From: Clostridia bacterium
GTDB taxonomy: Bacteria; Bacillota; Clostridia; Oscillospirales; CAG-272
Length of the DNA: 47,205 nt
NCBI GenBank assembly: GCA_017623355.1
Contig: JAGAPG010000007.1
Coordinates: 1 to 47,205, forward strand
Direction of reading: 5' to 3'
In this document: positions 34,536 through 43,146 of the stretch, piece after piece
Layout: the number at the start of each line of letters is the position of its first letter
Position numbering within the stretch: position 1 is the first letter of the stretch
Notes under the pieces: generated by a model
Database searches by the model: none
What the model was told of the DNA's origin: nothing
The model's input: only the letters and a program-made list of their open reading frames with translations
Position numbers and translations under genes: made by a program

Positions 34536-35219
34536 ATGCAAAAAATGTATCTTTTTATAACCATTACAAACCGCGCGGACAGTAATGAGTTTACAGATTT
34601 TTTCACATCAAAGGATATTCCCGTAATTTACTCTACCCCCTGTCGCGGAACGGCAAGACAAAAGACTTTGGCTCTTTTCGGTATCGAGGAATCCAAAAAA
34701 ACAATTCACTATTCTCTCGTTACCGAAAACAAGAAAAATGAGCTTATAAAAGGGCTTACAAGAGAAATGGCAATAGATCTTCCGAACAGAGGTATCGCCG
34801 TAAGCGTGGCATTAACAAGTCTTGGCGGCAGAGCCGCGCTTGAGGCATTTTCAAACGGACATCACAATGACGAGGTGGAAAGCGAGGAAAAAGCTATGAA
34901 TGAAATTCAAACTGAGCTTATTGTTACCATATGCGAAAAAGGACACACTGACGAGGTAATGGATGCTGCGCGCTCCGCAGGTGCAGCCGGTGGAACTGTT
35001 GTTCACGCAAAGGGTACGGGTTCTCAATATAACGATAAATTCTTCGGTCTCTCGATCGCAGATGAAAAGGAAATGATCTATATCGTTTCCTCTAAGGATA
35101 AGAAAAAGGAGATAATGTCTGCTATTATGGAGCAAGCAGGCACTCACACAAAGGCTCACGCCATCGTTTTTTCCTTACCTGTTTCGGATACCGCAGGATT
35201 GAGAATTTTCGAAAAATAA
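34536..35219 (+). CDS. Tandem PII-like signalling protein, partner of DUF1538
   Basis: The 227-residue protein is about twice the length of a PII protein and appears to contain two PII-like domains: residues 1-105 (MYLFITITNRADSNEFTDFF) and 118-227 (TELIVTICEKGHTDEVMDAA with GAAGGTVVHAKGTG, a T-loop-like segment). PII proteins bind nucleotides and small effectors and gate transporters. The gene follows the DUF1538 gene with a perfect AAGGAGG site. It most likely controls that membrane protein; the effector is not predictable. No conserved Tyr for uridylylation is obvious. Confidence 0.8.
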   Translation: MQKMYLFITITNRADSNEFTDFFTSKDIPVIYSTPCRGTARQKTLALFGIEESKKTIHYSLVTENKKNELIKGLTREMAIDLPNRGIAVSVALTSLGGRAALEAFSNGHHNDEVESEEKAMNEIQTELIVTICEKGHTDEVMDAARSAGAAGGTVVHAKGTGSQYNDKFFGLSIADEKEMIYIVSSKDKKKEIMSAIMEQAGTHTKAHAIVFSLPVSDTAGLRIFEK

Positions 35220-35223
35220 ATAG

Positions 35224-35251
35224 AAAAGCTGTTGCGATTGCAACAGCTTTT
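35224..35251. terminator. Bidirectional terminator between the PII-like and ECF genes
   Basis: AAAAGCTGTTGC (35224-35235) pairs with GCAACAGCTTTT (35240-35251) around GATT, with a T-rich tail. Confidence 0.9.
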
Positions 35252-35256
35252 TATTT

Positions 35257-35865
35257 TTACGCACCTACACGCTTATTTATTATCGATGTAAGCTTATAGA
35301 GTATTGGCGAAAATACTACGTTTACTATAAATTCAACGAAAAAGTTTACGGTTATAAGAGTTCCGAATAAAAGCAAAAAGAAATTAGAAACGTCTGCCGT
35401 AGGTATAAGAGAAAGCGTAACCTCTATTACATCATTCTTTATAATAAGGCAACCAAGTGCAAAAATACCTGTATTTACAATAGGTGCAAGAACAGACGCA
35501 ATTATACTTGCCACAAGCTCATTTTTATTTTTCAAAAGCTTATATACAATTCCCGGCACAAAACCGCAGAGTGTGCCCTTAACTATACATATAATTATTG
35601 TCATAAAAGGATTTGCGGTAAAAAGATAATATGTAAATACATCCTTCCCTACTATTCCCCAAAAAAGTGCCAAAACACCAAACATAAATCCAAGTGCCGC
35701 GCCTGATTTAGGGCCTAAGAGTGTCGCGCCAAGTGTTATCGGAACAAGACAAAGACATATATTTACGATTCCTATGCTTGATATCGACTGTAAAACCACG
35801 ACGAGCGCGAATAGTATTGCGAGCTGTACGATTTTTAAAGTTTTTTGATTGTTACTTGTAGTCAT
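35257..35865 (-). CDS. ECF transporter S component
   Basis: The 202-residue membrane protein with about six helices matches the substrate-binding subunit of energy-coupling-factor vitamin importers. It has the typical segment LVPITLGATLLGPKSGAALG near residue 50 and an acidic/aromatic loop. The S component alone binds a vitamin; shared EcfA/EcfA'/EcfT subunits are not encoded here. The ATG at 35865 has a GGGAG site; a start 42 bases upstream has none. The sequence resembles the pantothenate group, but without a riboswitch or neighbour the vitamin is not certain. Confidence 0.82.
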   Translation of the reverse strand: MTTSNNQKTLKIVQLAILFALVVVLQSISSIGIVNICLCLVPITLGATLLGPKSGAALGFMFGVLALFWGIVGKDVFTYYLFTANPFMTIIICIVKGTLCGFVPGIVYKLLKNKNELVASIIASVLAPIVNTGIFALGCLIIKNDVIEVTLSLIPTADVSNFFLLLFGTLITVNFFVEFIVNVVFSPILYKLTSIINKRVGA

Positions 35866-35897
35866 AAACTGCTCCCTTGTCCTAAAAGTTTTGATAC

Positions 35898-35926
35898 ATT
35901 GTATCATAATTTATATAATTTGTCAA
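35898..35926 (-). promoter_or_regulatory. Promoter of the ECF S component gene
   Basis: Minus-strand TTGACA (35921-35926), 17-base spacer ending in TGA, and TACAAT (35898-35903). It begins 10 bases beyond the putP terminator. Confidence 0.75.
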
Positions 35927-35935
35927 GAAAAAAAA

Positions 35936-35964
35936 AGAGATTTTGCTTTTTCGGCAAAATCTCT
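35936..35964 (-). terminator. Terminator of the PutP-type symporter gene
   Basis: AGAGATTTTGC (35936-35946) pairs with GCAAAATCTCT (35954-35964); on the minus strand it is followed by a long T-run. Confidence 0.85.
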
Positions 35965-35971
35965 TGTTTGA

Positions 35972-37600
35972 TTATTCAGCTATAGCAGCTTCGTCAATAC
36001 CTGCCTTTGCAAGGTCGAATTCCTTTTCGATCTCCTCGCTCGGCTTTTTGGTAGCCAAGGATGCAATAACGATAGCAATTGATGAAAGGATGAATGCAGG
36101 AAGAAGCTCATAAATAGCGAATATTCCACCTACCAAAGGATTAAGAACAAGCTTCCAAACAAACACGGAAACTCCGCCTGTTACCATACCTGCAATAGCG
36201 CCTGCACGGTTCGTTCTCTTCCAGAAAAGTGAGAAGAGCATAATAGGACCGAAAGTAGCTCCAAAGCCTGCCCAAGCAAACGATACGAGTTTAAATATAA
36301 CACTCTCCTCGTTCCAAGCGATTATAATTCCTACAAGAGCAATAACTATAAGAACTATACGGGATATCCACATAATTGTTTTTTCGTCTGTTTCCTTATC
36401 CTTTCTTACAATTCCCTGATAAATGTTTTTAGAAACAGCAGAGGATGCTATAAGAAGATAAGAGTCAGATGAAGAAATTGTAGCGGCAAGTATACCTGCC
36501 ATTATTATTCCCGCAACTACTACAGGAAGATATTCTGTTGAAAGAACTATAAGAATATTCTCTGCCTTTGACGCAGTATTAAGGCTATCTGAGATAGGCA
36601 TAAGTTCTCTGCCTACGATACCGATAAATACAGCAACTGCAAGAGATATAACTACCCAAACGGTAGCGATTCTTCTTGATGATTTTATCTCACTGGGCTT
36701 GCGAATAGCCATAAAGCGAAGGAGTACCTGAGGAACACCGAAGTAACCGAGTCCCCAAGCAAGCATTGATACCATATTAAGAACGCTGTAAGAGCTTGCC
36801 TCTCCAAAAAGTGGGAAGCCTGCAACGCTTTGCTGAACGCCGTCTGCAACCACAGGGCTTGCCAATTCGTTAAGCTTGAAGAAGCCGGGGATAGCCTTTG
36901 CGTTTTCGATTACGTTTCCTATACCGTCAGCCTTTACCAAGCCTACGCAAACCATTATAACAAGTGCTGTTATCATAACGATTGCCTGCATAAAATCGGA
37001 TACGCTCTCTGCCAAAAATCCACCGATAAGTGTATAAACCACAACAAAAATTGCTCCGATTATAAGCATAACGTGATAGTCGATACCGAAAAGTGTGTTA
37101 AAGAGCTTACCTACAGTTACAAAACAGCTCGATGCATAAACTGTAAAGAATATAAGAATAAATACTGACGCTATACCAAGTATAATCTTTTTATTTTCCT
37201 TATATCTGTTGCTGAAAAAGTCCGGGATAGTGATAGAGTTGCCTGCAATCTGTGAATAATTACGGAGTCTTTTTGCTACGATAAGCCAGTTTATATAAGT
37301 ACCGATAGCAAGACCGAGCGCTGTCCAGAATGCATCTGCAAGACCGCACCAGTAAGCGACTCCGGGAAGTCCCATAAGAAGCCATCCGCTCATATCCGAC
37401 GCCTCGGCGCTCATTGCAGCAACCCAAGGTCCGAGCGAGCGTCCGCCCAAAAAGTAGTTTTCCGAATTTTTTTGTGAACGCTTATAGAAATATACGCCTA
37501 TTCCTATAACCAAGCACATATAGATAATCATTGTTATAAATATACCGATATTGCCGTTAAATATCTTATTATCGGTAATAAATGCCATAAAATTACCCAT
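35972..37600 (-). CDS. putP: Sodium/proline symporter (PutP, SSS family)
   Basis: The 542-residue protein has about 13 transmembrane segments and PutP-like motifs: NYFLGGRSLGPWVAAMSAEA near residue 48, SDMSGWLLMGLPGVAYWCGL and AISSSDSYLLIASSAVSKNI near residue 375. It imports proline (or a similar amino acid) with Na+. The C-terminus is charged and cytoplasmic. The ATG at 37600 has an AAAGGAGAG site. It is monocistronic. Exact substrate within the SSS family is not proven, but overall length and motifs favour proline. Confidence 0.88.
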   Translation of the reverse strand: MGNFMAFITDNKIFNGNIGIFITMIIYMCLVIGIGVYFYKRSQKNSENYFLGGRSLGPWVAAMSAEASDMSGWLLMGLPGVAYWCGLADAFWTALGLAIGTYINWLIVAKRLRNYSQIAGNSITIPDFFSNRYKENKKIILGIASVFILIFFTVYASSCFVTVGKLFNTLFGIDYHVMLIIGAIFVVVYTLIGGFLAESVSDFMQAIVMITALVIMVCVGLVKADGIGNVIENAKAIPGFFKLNELASPVVADGVQQSVAGFPLFGEASSYSVLNMVSMLAWGLGYFGVPQVLLRFMAIRKPSEIKSSRRIATVWVVISLAVAVFIGIVGRELMPISDSLNTASKAENILIVLSTEYLPVVVAGIIMAGILAATISSSDSYLLIASSAVSKNIYQGIVRKDKETDEKTIMWISRIVLIVIALVGIIIAWNEESVIFKLVSFAWAGFGATFGPIMLFSLFWKRTNRAGAIAGMVTGGVSVFVWKLVLNPLVGGIFAIYELLPAFILSSIAIVIASLATKKPSEEIEKEFDLAKAGIDEAAIAE

Positions 37601-37638
37601 TTGTTTCTCTCCTTTATAATCTTAAGAAAATATGTATT

Positions 37639-37667
37639 ATTTTATCATAAATATTATAATATGTCAA
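37639..37667 (-). promoter_or_regulatory. Promoter of putP
   Basis: Minus-strand TTGACA (37662-37667), 17-base spacer ending in TGA, and TAAAAT (37639-37644). Confidence 0.75.
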
Positions 37668-37691
37668 TAAAAAATTAAAATATAGAAAAAA

Positions 37692-37713
37692 GAAGCCCGA
37701 AAATTCGAGCCTC
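37692..37713 (-). terminator. Terminator of the ABC transporter operon
   Basis: As minus-strand RNA, GAGGCUCGAA pairs with UUCGGGCUUC using two G-U pairs, with a UU loop and a T-run after. As DNA the arms look imperfect, but the RNA stem is continuous. Confidence 0.75.
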
Positions 37714-37724
37714 TTTTATTATTT

Positions 37725-38522
37725 TTACTTAGAAAGCATCGCTCTGTCGCTTGCAAACTCAGAGCCACTTGCCTTCGTAAACATACCGAGCAAGTCTTCA
37801 ACAGTAAGCTTTTTCTTGTCCTCACCCTTTACGTCTACAATAACTCTGCCCTCGTGCATCATTATAAGGCGATTACCGTGCTTAATTGCATCGCGCATAT
37901 TATGCGTGATCATTATAGTCGTAAGCTTGTTTTCATTAACTATTCTGTCAGTTATTTCAAGAACCTTAGCCGCTGTCTTGGGGTCAAGCGCCGCTGTATG
38001 CTCATCAAGAAGCAAAAGCTTTGGCTGATTAAGAGATGCCATAAGAAGCGTTACTGCCTGTCTTTGTCCACCCGAAAGAAGTCCTACCTTAGATGTAAGT
38101 CGGTTTTCAAGTCCAAGATCAAGCTGCTTCAAAAGCTCTCTGTATTCTGCTCTTTCCTTTGAAGAAACACCCCATTTGAATGTGTGATGCTTACCTCTGC
38201 GAGCAGCGATAGCAAGATTTTCATCTATTTGCATATCAGCAGCAGTACCCATCATAGGATCCTGAAAAACTCTGCCGAGGAATTTTGCTCTTTTATATTC
38301 GGGCATATGAGTAATATTAATCCCGTCAATCAGGATAGATCCCTCATCTACCTTCCAGCATCCTGCTATAGCGTTGAGCATAGTGCTCTTTCCTGCTCCG
38401 TTACCGCCGATAACTGTTACAAAATCTCCGTCCTCAAGAGTTAAATTAAGACCGTTAAGTGCTGTTTTTGCGTTTACCGTGCCGGGATTAAAGGTTTTTG
38501 AGATGTTTTTTATTTCAAGCAT
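37725..38522 (-). CDS. ABC transporter ATP-binding protein (TrpXYZ-type system)
   Basis: The 265-residue ATPase has Walker A (GGNGAGKST, about 39-47), signature LLSGGQRQAVTLLMA and Walker B (LLLLDEHTAALDP), with the HNMRDAIKHGN switch. The DEH instead of the more usual DEP in Walker B is typical of this importer subfamily. It overlaps the permease gene by 8 bases and is the last gene of the operon. It powers import of the ligand bound by the upstream lipoproteins. Confidence 0.92.
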   Translation of the reverse strand: MLEIKNISKTFNPGTVNAKTALNGLNLTLEDGDFVTVIGGNGAGKSTMLNAIAGCWKVDEGSILIDGINITHMPEYKRAKFLGRVFQDPMMGTAADMQIDENLAIAARRGKHHTFKWGVSSKERAEYRELLKQLDLGLENRLTSKVGLLSGGQRQAVTLLMASLNQPKLLLLDEHTAALDPKTAAKVLEITDRIVNENKLTTIMITHNMRDAIKHGNRLIMMHEGRVIVDVKGEDKKKLTVEDLLGMFTKASGSEFASDRAMLSK

Positions 38523-39444
38523 TCTCCTTTACCTCCTCACTCTTGCTTTCGGTTGTGGGTTTTATTTTTACTTTAGTGAAATATTTTTTCTTCCAATAAG
38601 GAACAGCAAGGAATATTGCAACGACTACGGCAGAGAGCATTTTGAGAAGGTCTGTATCGAGACCTAAGAAAATTACTGTTTGGTATACAAAGAAGTATAT
38701 TATTCCGCCTGCCACTACGGCTAAGAGTCTTACCGCAAAGTTTCTTGCGATTTTTGAGAACAAGGTTTCACCTATAATTACTGCGGCAAGTCCTATAACT
38801 ATCGCTCCGCGTCCCATATTGATATCGGAGAAGCCCTGATATTGCGCCAAAAGCGCGCCGGACAATGCAACTATACCGTTGGAGATAACGAGTCCCAAAA
38901 CCTTTGTGAAATTGATGTTTATTCCTTGCGCCTGACTCATATGGATATTGTTTCCCGTTGAGCGAAGCGACATACCAAGCTCGGTACCAAAGAAGAAATA
39001 CAATAGCGCAACTATAACCGCTACGAATACTACGAGCCAAATAAGAGATTGCTTAATATTAAGCTGAGCCAAAATAACATCAAACTGTCTTGAAGGCAAC
39101 GCTATATTTGCCTTGCCCATTATTTTAAGGTTTACGGACCAAAGAATAAGCTGTGTCAAAATTCCCGCAAGTATCGGCGGTATTCCCATAAGCGTATGCA
39201 AAAGACCTGTAGCGAGTCCCGTAAGCATACCGGCAAGAACGGCGCAGATCATAGCGACCCAAACGTTTACGCCGCTTGTCACCATCACAGCGCATACAGC
39301 TGCGCCCGTGCAGATAGAGCCGTCTACTGTCAAGTCGGCTATATCAAGTATTTTATATGTAATGTATACGCCGACTGCCATTATACCCCAGATAATTCCT
39401 TGGGCAATAGCTCCCGGCAATGTAGCGAGCCAATTTAAAAACAT
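38515..39444 (-). CDS. ABC transporter permease (TrpXYZ-type system)
   Basis: The 309-residue permease has 8-9 hydrophobic helices and the branched-chain-type permease pattern: GIIWGIMAVGVYITYKILDI at the start, DLTVDGSICTGAAVCAVMV, and GIVALSGALLAQYQGFSDIN with a conserved loop near residue 190-210. Members of this group (TrpY-like) import tryptophan, other amino acids or small molecules. It lies between the SBP gene (16-base gap) and the ATPase. Confidence 0.9.
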   Translation of the reverse strand: MFLNWLATLPGAIAQGIIWGIMAVGVYITYKILDIADLTVDGSICTGAAVCAVMVTSGVNVWVAMICAVLAGMLTGLATGLLHTLMGIPPILAGILTQLILWSVNLKIMGKANIALPSRQFDVILAQLNIKQSLIWLVVFVAVIVALLYFFFGTELGMSLRSTGNNIHMSQAQGININFTKVLGLVISNGIVALSGALLAQYQGFSDINMGRGAIVIGLAAVIIGETLFSKIARNFAVRLLAVVAGGIIYFFVYQTVIFLGLDTDLLKMLSAVVVAIFLAVPYWKKKYFTKVKIKPTTESKSEEVKENA

Positions 39445-39460
39445 TTTTATCCTCTAATAA

Positions 39461-40438
39461 TTATTTTATTGCTGTATAACCCTTTGCTTCAAGAGCTGCT
39501 GTATCGATACCGAGAGACTCACATCTTGATTTGTTATACATTTTTGTAAATTCGCTTACGGATTCAACCTTCATTGTAGAAATATCAGCCTCTCCCTTAA
39601 GGATCTTTGCTGCCATCTTACCTGTTGTAAAGCCAAGATCGTAGTAGTCAATGGAAAGTGTTGCAACTCCGCAGCCTGAGCAAATTCCGCTCTCTCCTGC
39701 GATAAGAGGAGCATTTCCGATAGCACCGAGAATTGTTTCTGTACAAGCAGCTGCTGTATTATCGGTAGGAATGTAAAGAACATCGTTTGCTGCTGCCGCT
39801 GCTGCTGAAACTGCTGCTGCATCGTTACCGTCGTTAAATGTATGTTTATTTGCTGTAACACCCTTTGTTGCAAGGTAATCCTTAATAACCTTGTACTGAT
39901 ATTCAGAGTTCGGCTCTGCTGCACAGTAAATAACGCCAACTGTCTTAGCATCGGGGTAAAGCTCGAGTATCATATCTGCCTGCTTGTCAAGAGGAGCAAG
40001 GTCGGTGGTGCCGGAAATATTTCCGCCTGCTATACCGTTCCAATTGGATATATTAAGTGCTGTTCCGTAGTCTGTAACAGATGTTCCGAGAATCGGAATA
40101 GTTGCTGTTGCGTTTGCTGCTGCCTGAAGAGGAGCTGTCGCATTTGCAAGAATAAGGTCAACGCGCTTATTTACAAGATCGTTAACGATGGTTGAACAGG
40201 TGTTTGAATCGCCCTGAGCATTTTGCTCGATAAATTCAACGTTTTCTTCGCCGAACTCTGCTATAAGAGCATCCTTAAAGCCTTTTGTTGCAGCGTCAAG
40301 AGCGCTGTGCTGAATGAGCTGACAAATGCCTATTGTGTACTTTTGATCTTCATCATTATTACATGATGTGAACGGTACGCATACTGCAGCCAAGCATACG
40401 ACTGCAATTACAAGTGATAAAAGTTTTTTGAGTTTCAT
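39461..40438 (-). CDS. ABC transporter substrate-binding lipoprotein (TrpX-like)
   Basis: The 325-residue protein has a lipoprotein signal (cleavage before the Cys in VPFTSCNND, with a slightly unusual Phe at -3) and a two-lobed binding fold. Hallmarks of the family are GICQLIQHSALDAATKGF, GTSVTDYG, IPTDNTAAA, IAGESG and DYYDLGFTTGKMAAKIL. The protein captures the transporter's ligand, by analogy tryptophan or another amino-acid-like compound. It is the direct neighbour of the permease gene. Confidence 0.9.
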   Translation of the reverse strand: MKLKKLLSLVIAVVCLAAVCVPFTSCNNDEDQKYTIGICQLIQHSALDAATKGFKDALIAEFGEENVEFIEQNAQGDSNTCSTIVNDLVNKRVDLILANATAPLQAAANATATIPILGTSVTDYGTALNISNWNGIAGGNISGTTDLAPLDKQADMILELYPDAKTVGVIYCAAEPNSEYQYKVIKDYLATKGVTANKHTFNDGNDAAAVSAAAAAANDVLYIPTDNTAAACTETILGAIGNAPLIAGESGICSGCGVATLSIDYYDLGFTTGKMAAKILKGEADISTMKVESVSEFTKMYNKSRCESLGIDTAALEAKGYTAIK

Positions 40439-40456
40439 TTTTTCCCTCCGTTGTTC

Positions 40457-40509
40457 GTGGCTATTGCCACTAATCTTTAAAATTTATTATACAGCTATTG
40501 CTGTTATAA
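40457..40509. other. Two stem-loops with the same loop between the two binding-protein genes
   Basis: GTGGC-TATT-GCCAC lies at 40457-40470 and ACAGC-TATT-GCTGT, extended by TTAT/TATAA, at 40487-40509. In minus-strand RNA both loops read AAUA. They fill most of the 76-base gap and may set processing, mRNA stability or partial termination between the genes. Confidence 0.5.
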
Positions 40510-40514
40510 TCAAA

Positions 40515-41498
40515 TTATTTAGATTCCTTTCTTGCAATAGAAACATACTTGTCGCCAATTTCCTTAGCCTGAGCATAGGTTTTGGAATTAACGAGAATGT
40601 CAAACGCAATATCTGCCGCGTTTATACCAACCATTGAATAATTGATAGAAAGAGTTGAATCAGCGCAAGCATCGTAAAGCGCCTTACTTGAAGCTATTAC
40701 TGTTTTTGAATCTGTGTTAAGAGCCTTTATAGCCTCAGCTGCAGATAATGTTTTAGCATCCTCAACGATATAAACGACATCGTTTGCAAAAGCACCTGCA
40801 AGATCTGCTACGTCAAATTCAGAGCAGGTATATCCCTTAACCTCAAGCTCCTTCACAATAGCGTTTATCTTAGCCGATGAATCAAGATTTGCAGAATCAT
40901 ATACAAACGATATTTTCTTGTTTGAGCCGGAGCTGAGCTCCTCAATATAGGATACCTGTGCATCTATAGGAGCAATACCCATAGATGATGGAATCTTTAT
41001 AGTTTCAACGACCTCAGTGCCGTCAGAGCCGATTGAGGTATTCTTCTCTGCATTTGCATAAGCCACAGAATTTGCGACTACGGGAATGCTTTTTACATGA
41101 ACCTTACAAGCCTCAACCGCTTTGTTTGTTGTTGCGCTGATAAGATCAAGATCGTGCTCCGCTGTGATAAGCCAGCTATTAACACCTGCCTTAAGATCTG
41201 CGCTTGCATAAACACTTACCTTTGAATTATCCTTGTTTCCGCTGTCATTCTTAATGGCATCAGCCATTTCCTGAGTTTCGGCAAGGATGTAGATAGTGAG
41301 CTTGTCTGAGCCTACAGAGCTTTGAAGCGCGGTGATAAAGTTCACTGTTGCCTCCTTGGCAGCATCGGTTTCGCCGCCGTGAACTATACCTATGTTGTAA
41401 GGTCCGTACTCAACCTCATCTCCTCCACAGGAAACAAGACCAAGGCACATAAAGCCAAGCATAAGGACCACCATTATTGTTGAAATGATTTTTTTCAT
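40515..41498 (-). CDS. Diverged TrpX-like substrate-binding lipoprotein (second copy)
   Basis: The 327-residue protein has a good lipoprotein signal (GLVSC, Cys25). It shares the family framework (YNIGIVHGGETDAAKEATVN, IKIPSSMGIAPIDAQVSYIE, LSINYSMVGINAADIAFDIL). The pocket motifs of its neighbour are replaced: IPTDNT becomes IVEDAK and IAGESG becomes IASSKA. So it is a diverged paralogue that may bind another ligand or serve a non-binding role. It is first in the operon, ahead of the canonical binding protein. Confidence 0.82.
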   Translation of the reverse strand: MKKIISTIMVVLMLGFMCLGLVSCGGDEVEYGPYNIGIVHGGETDAAKEATVNFITALQSSVGSDKLTIYILAETQEMADAIKNDSGNKDNSKVSVYASADLKAGVNSWLITAEHDLDLISATTNKAVEACKVHVKSIPVVANSVAYANAEKNTSIGSDGTEVVETIKIPSSMGIAPIDAQVSYIEELSSGSNKKISFVYDSANLDSSAKINAIVKELEVKGYTCSEFDVADLAGAFANDVVYIVEDAKTLSAAEAIKALNTDSKTVIASSKALYDACADSTLSINYSMVGINAADIAFDILVNSKTYAQAKEIGDKYVSIARKESK

Positions 41499-41546
41499 TT
41501 TTCCTCCAAGTTTTCAAATGCTTTTTTCAAAAATAATATACTATTT

Positions 41547-41575
41547 ATTTTATCACTCTCTTTCTTTTTTGTCAA
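41547..41575 (-). promoter_or_regulatory. Promoter of the ABC transporter operon
   Basis: Minus-strand TTGACA (41570-41575), 17-base spacer ending in TGA, and TAAAAT (41547-41552). No riboswitch or T-box is visible before the start. Confidence 0.75.
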
Positions 41576-41610
41576 TAGTTTCATTATATATTTTATTTTT
41601 AAAAAACAAG

Positions 41611-41644
41611 AAGCGCGTAGCTTTGCAAAAGCAAGTCCGCGCTT
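41611..41644 (-). terminator. Terminator of the esterase-Nnr operon
   Basis: AAGCGCG (41611-41617) pairs with CGCGCTT (41638-41644), with an inner TTGC/GCAA stem, followed on the minus strand by CTTGTTTTTT. Confidence 0.75.
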
Positions 41645-41651
41645 ATGATTT

Positions 41652-43145
41652 TTATAAAATATTTTTTATCACCTTTGGAATATATTTCACAGTATCGGAG
41701 CTTAACATTCCGACAGAGCCGATATCTTTTTCGGCATTTTCCCCGGCTACGCCGTTTATATATGCCCCGACGGCAGTATTAAGCAGCATTTTTTCTTTAT
41801 CGGGATTTTGAGCGCATATTCCGAGAATTATCCCGGAAAGCACATCTCCGCTTCCCGCAGTTGCCATTCCCGCGCAACCGCTGCTACTCAAAATAACATC
41901 CACTCCATCGGTTATAACAGTGGTAGAGCCTTTCAAAAGAATGATAACACCGTATTTTTTTGCAAATTCCTTTGCGTATCTTATCGGGTCTTTAAGCACA
42001 TCCGCTACGGCTACTCCCGAAAGACGCTCGAATTCCTTTGGGTGCGGTGTTAAAATAACAGTACACTCGGTGCTTTTAAGTATACTCGGATCTTTAACAG
42101 AAATCGAATTCAATCCGTCTGCATCTATTATAATCGGTAATGAATAATTTTCAAGAATGTACTTTATTATCTGATAGCTTTCGCTTTGATCGCCTATACC
42201 CATTCCGATGGCAACCGCCTTGACACCTTTTAGCGCGCCGTCTATTTCTTCCTTATTAAAAACAATGCTTCCGTCCTCATGAGAAAGAGGATAAAACGTG
42301 CTCTCCAAAAGATACGGCGCAACGCTGTCAAAAAGCGACCGCGCCGATGCTAATTTAACCACTCCCGCGCCCGTTTTCAAAGTAGACAGTGCCAAATTTG
42401 CAAGCTTAACAGCTCCTGAATATTCGCAAGATCCTCCTATGAGCGTTGCGTAGCCGTATGTTCCCTTGTTTGAAAAATTATCTCTTTTCGGGAAGACCGC
42501 TTTGCAATCCTCGGCCTCTATAAGCTGATACGGCTTATAGATAGGACGTATCCCTATATCGCAATTTACAAGTCTTTTTATATGATCCTTTGCCATACCG
42601 AGAAAATGTCCGCTTTTATATGAGCCTATAGACACGGTAAGATCGCTTTTTACCGCAAGAGAGGTCATTCCGCTATCGCCGCAGAGTCCGCTGTTTATAT
42701 CGGCGCTCACCACATATGCGTTGCTTGAATTTATTTTAAGTATCGCTTCCTCGAACACACCCTGCGCTTTTCCCTTAAAGCCTGTTCCGAAAATACAATC
42801 AACCACTATATCGTATCCGAAAAGCTCAACACTGCTATCATATAATATTTCGACAATATCCAAAGCGATGCACGCATCGTAAAAAATACGCGATGTCGGC
42901 GTGAGATTTTTGTCAAGAATTATAAGAGTAACATCAAAGCCTTCTTTTTTCAGAATTTCAGCGAGAGCATATCCGTCGCCTGCATTGTTTCCTTTTCCGC
43001 ATACAACGGCTATTTTCCCGTACCAAGCTACGCTTTTATATATTCCAATAGCCGCTCTTGACATAAGCTCCTTTGATGAAATTCCGTTTTCTATCGTATA
43101 TGCGTCGCTTTTACGCATATTTTCAACCGAAAGTACCTCCTTCAT
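41652..43145 (-). CDS. nnr: Bifunctional NAD(P)H-hydrate epimerase/ADP-dependent dehydratase
   Basis: This 497-residue fusion repairs damaged nicotinamide cofactors. The N-terminal YjeF domain (about 1-205; CGKGNNAGDGYALAEILKK) epimerises NAD(P)HX, and the C-terminal ribokinase-like domain (about 215-495; ILTPHPKEFERLSG, LLKGSTTVITDG, GSGDVLSGIILGICAQNP) dehydrates S-NAD(P)HX using ADP. Both active-site motifs are intact. The gene begins 1 base after the esterase stop. Confidence 0.95.
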   Translation of the reverse strand: MKEVLSVENMRKSDAYTIENGISSKELMSRAAIGIYKSVAWYGKIAVVCGKGNNAGDGYALAEILKKEGFDVTLIILDKNLTPTSRIFYDACIALDIVEILYDSSVELFGYDIVVDCIFGTGFKGKAQGVFEEAILKINSSNAYVVSADINSGLCGDSGMTSLAVKSDLTVSIGSYKSGHFLGMAKDHIKRLVNCDIGIRPIYKPYQLIEAEDCKAVFPKRDNFSNKGTYGYATLIGGSCEYSGAVKLANLALSTLKTGAGVVKLASARSLFDSVAPYLLESTFYPLSHEDGSIVFNKEEIDGALKGVKAVAIGMGIGDQSESYQIIKYILENYSLPIIIDADGLNSISVKDPSILKSTECTVILTPHPKEFERLSGVAVADVLKDPIRYAKEFAKKYGVIILLKGSTTVITDGVDVILSSSGCAGMATAGSGDVLSGIILGICAQNPDKEKMLLNTAVGAYINGVAGENAEKDIGSVGMLSSDTVKYIPKVIKNIL

Positions 43146-43146
43146 A

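Noticed and set aside
41499..41651. T-box or tryptophan riboswitch before the ABC operon
   Set aside because: The leader is short and AT-rich, with no specifier loop, T-box sequence or competing terminator.
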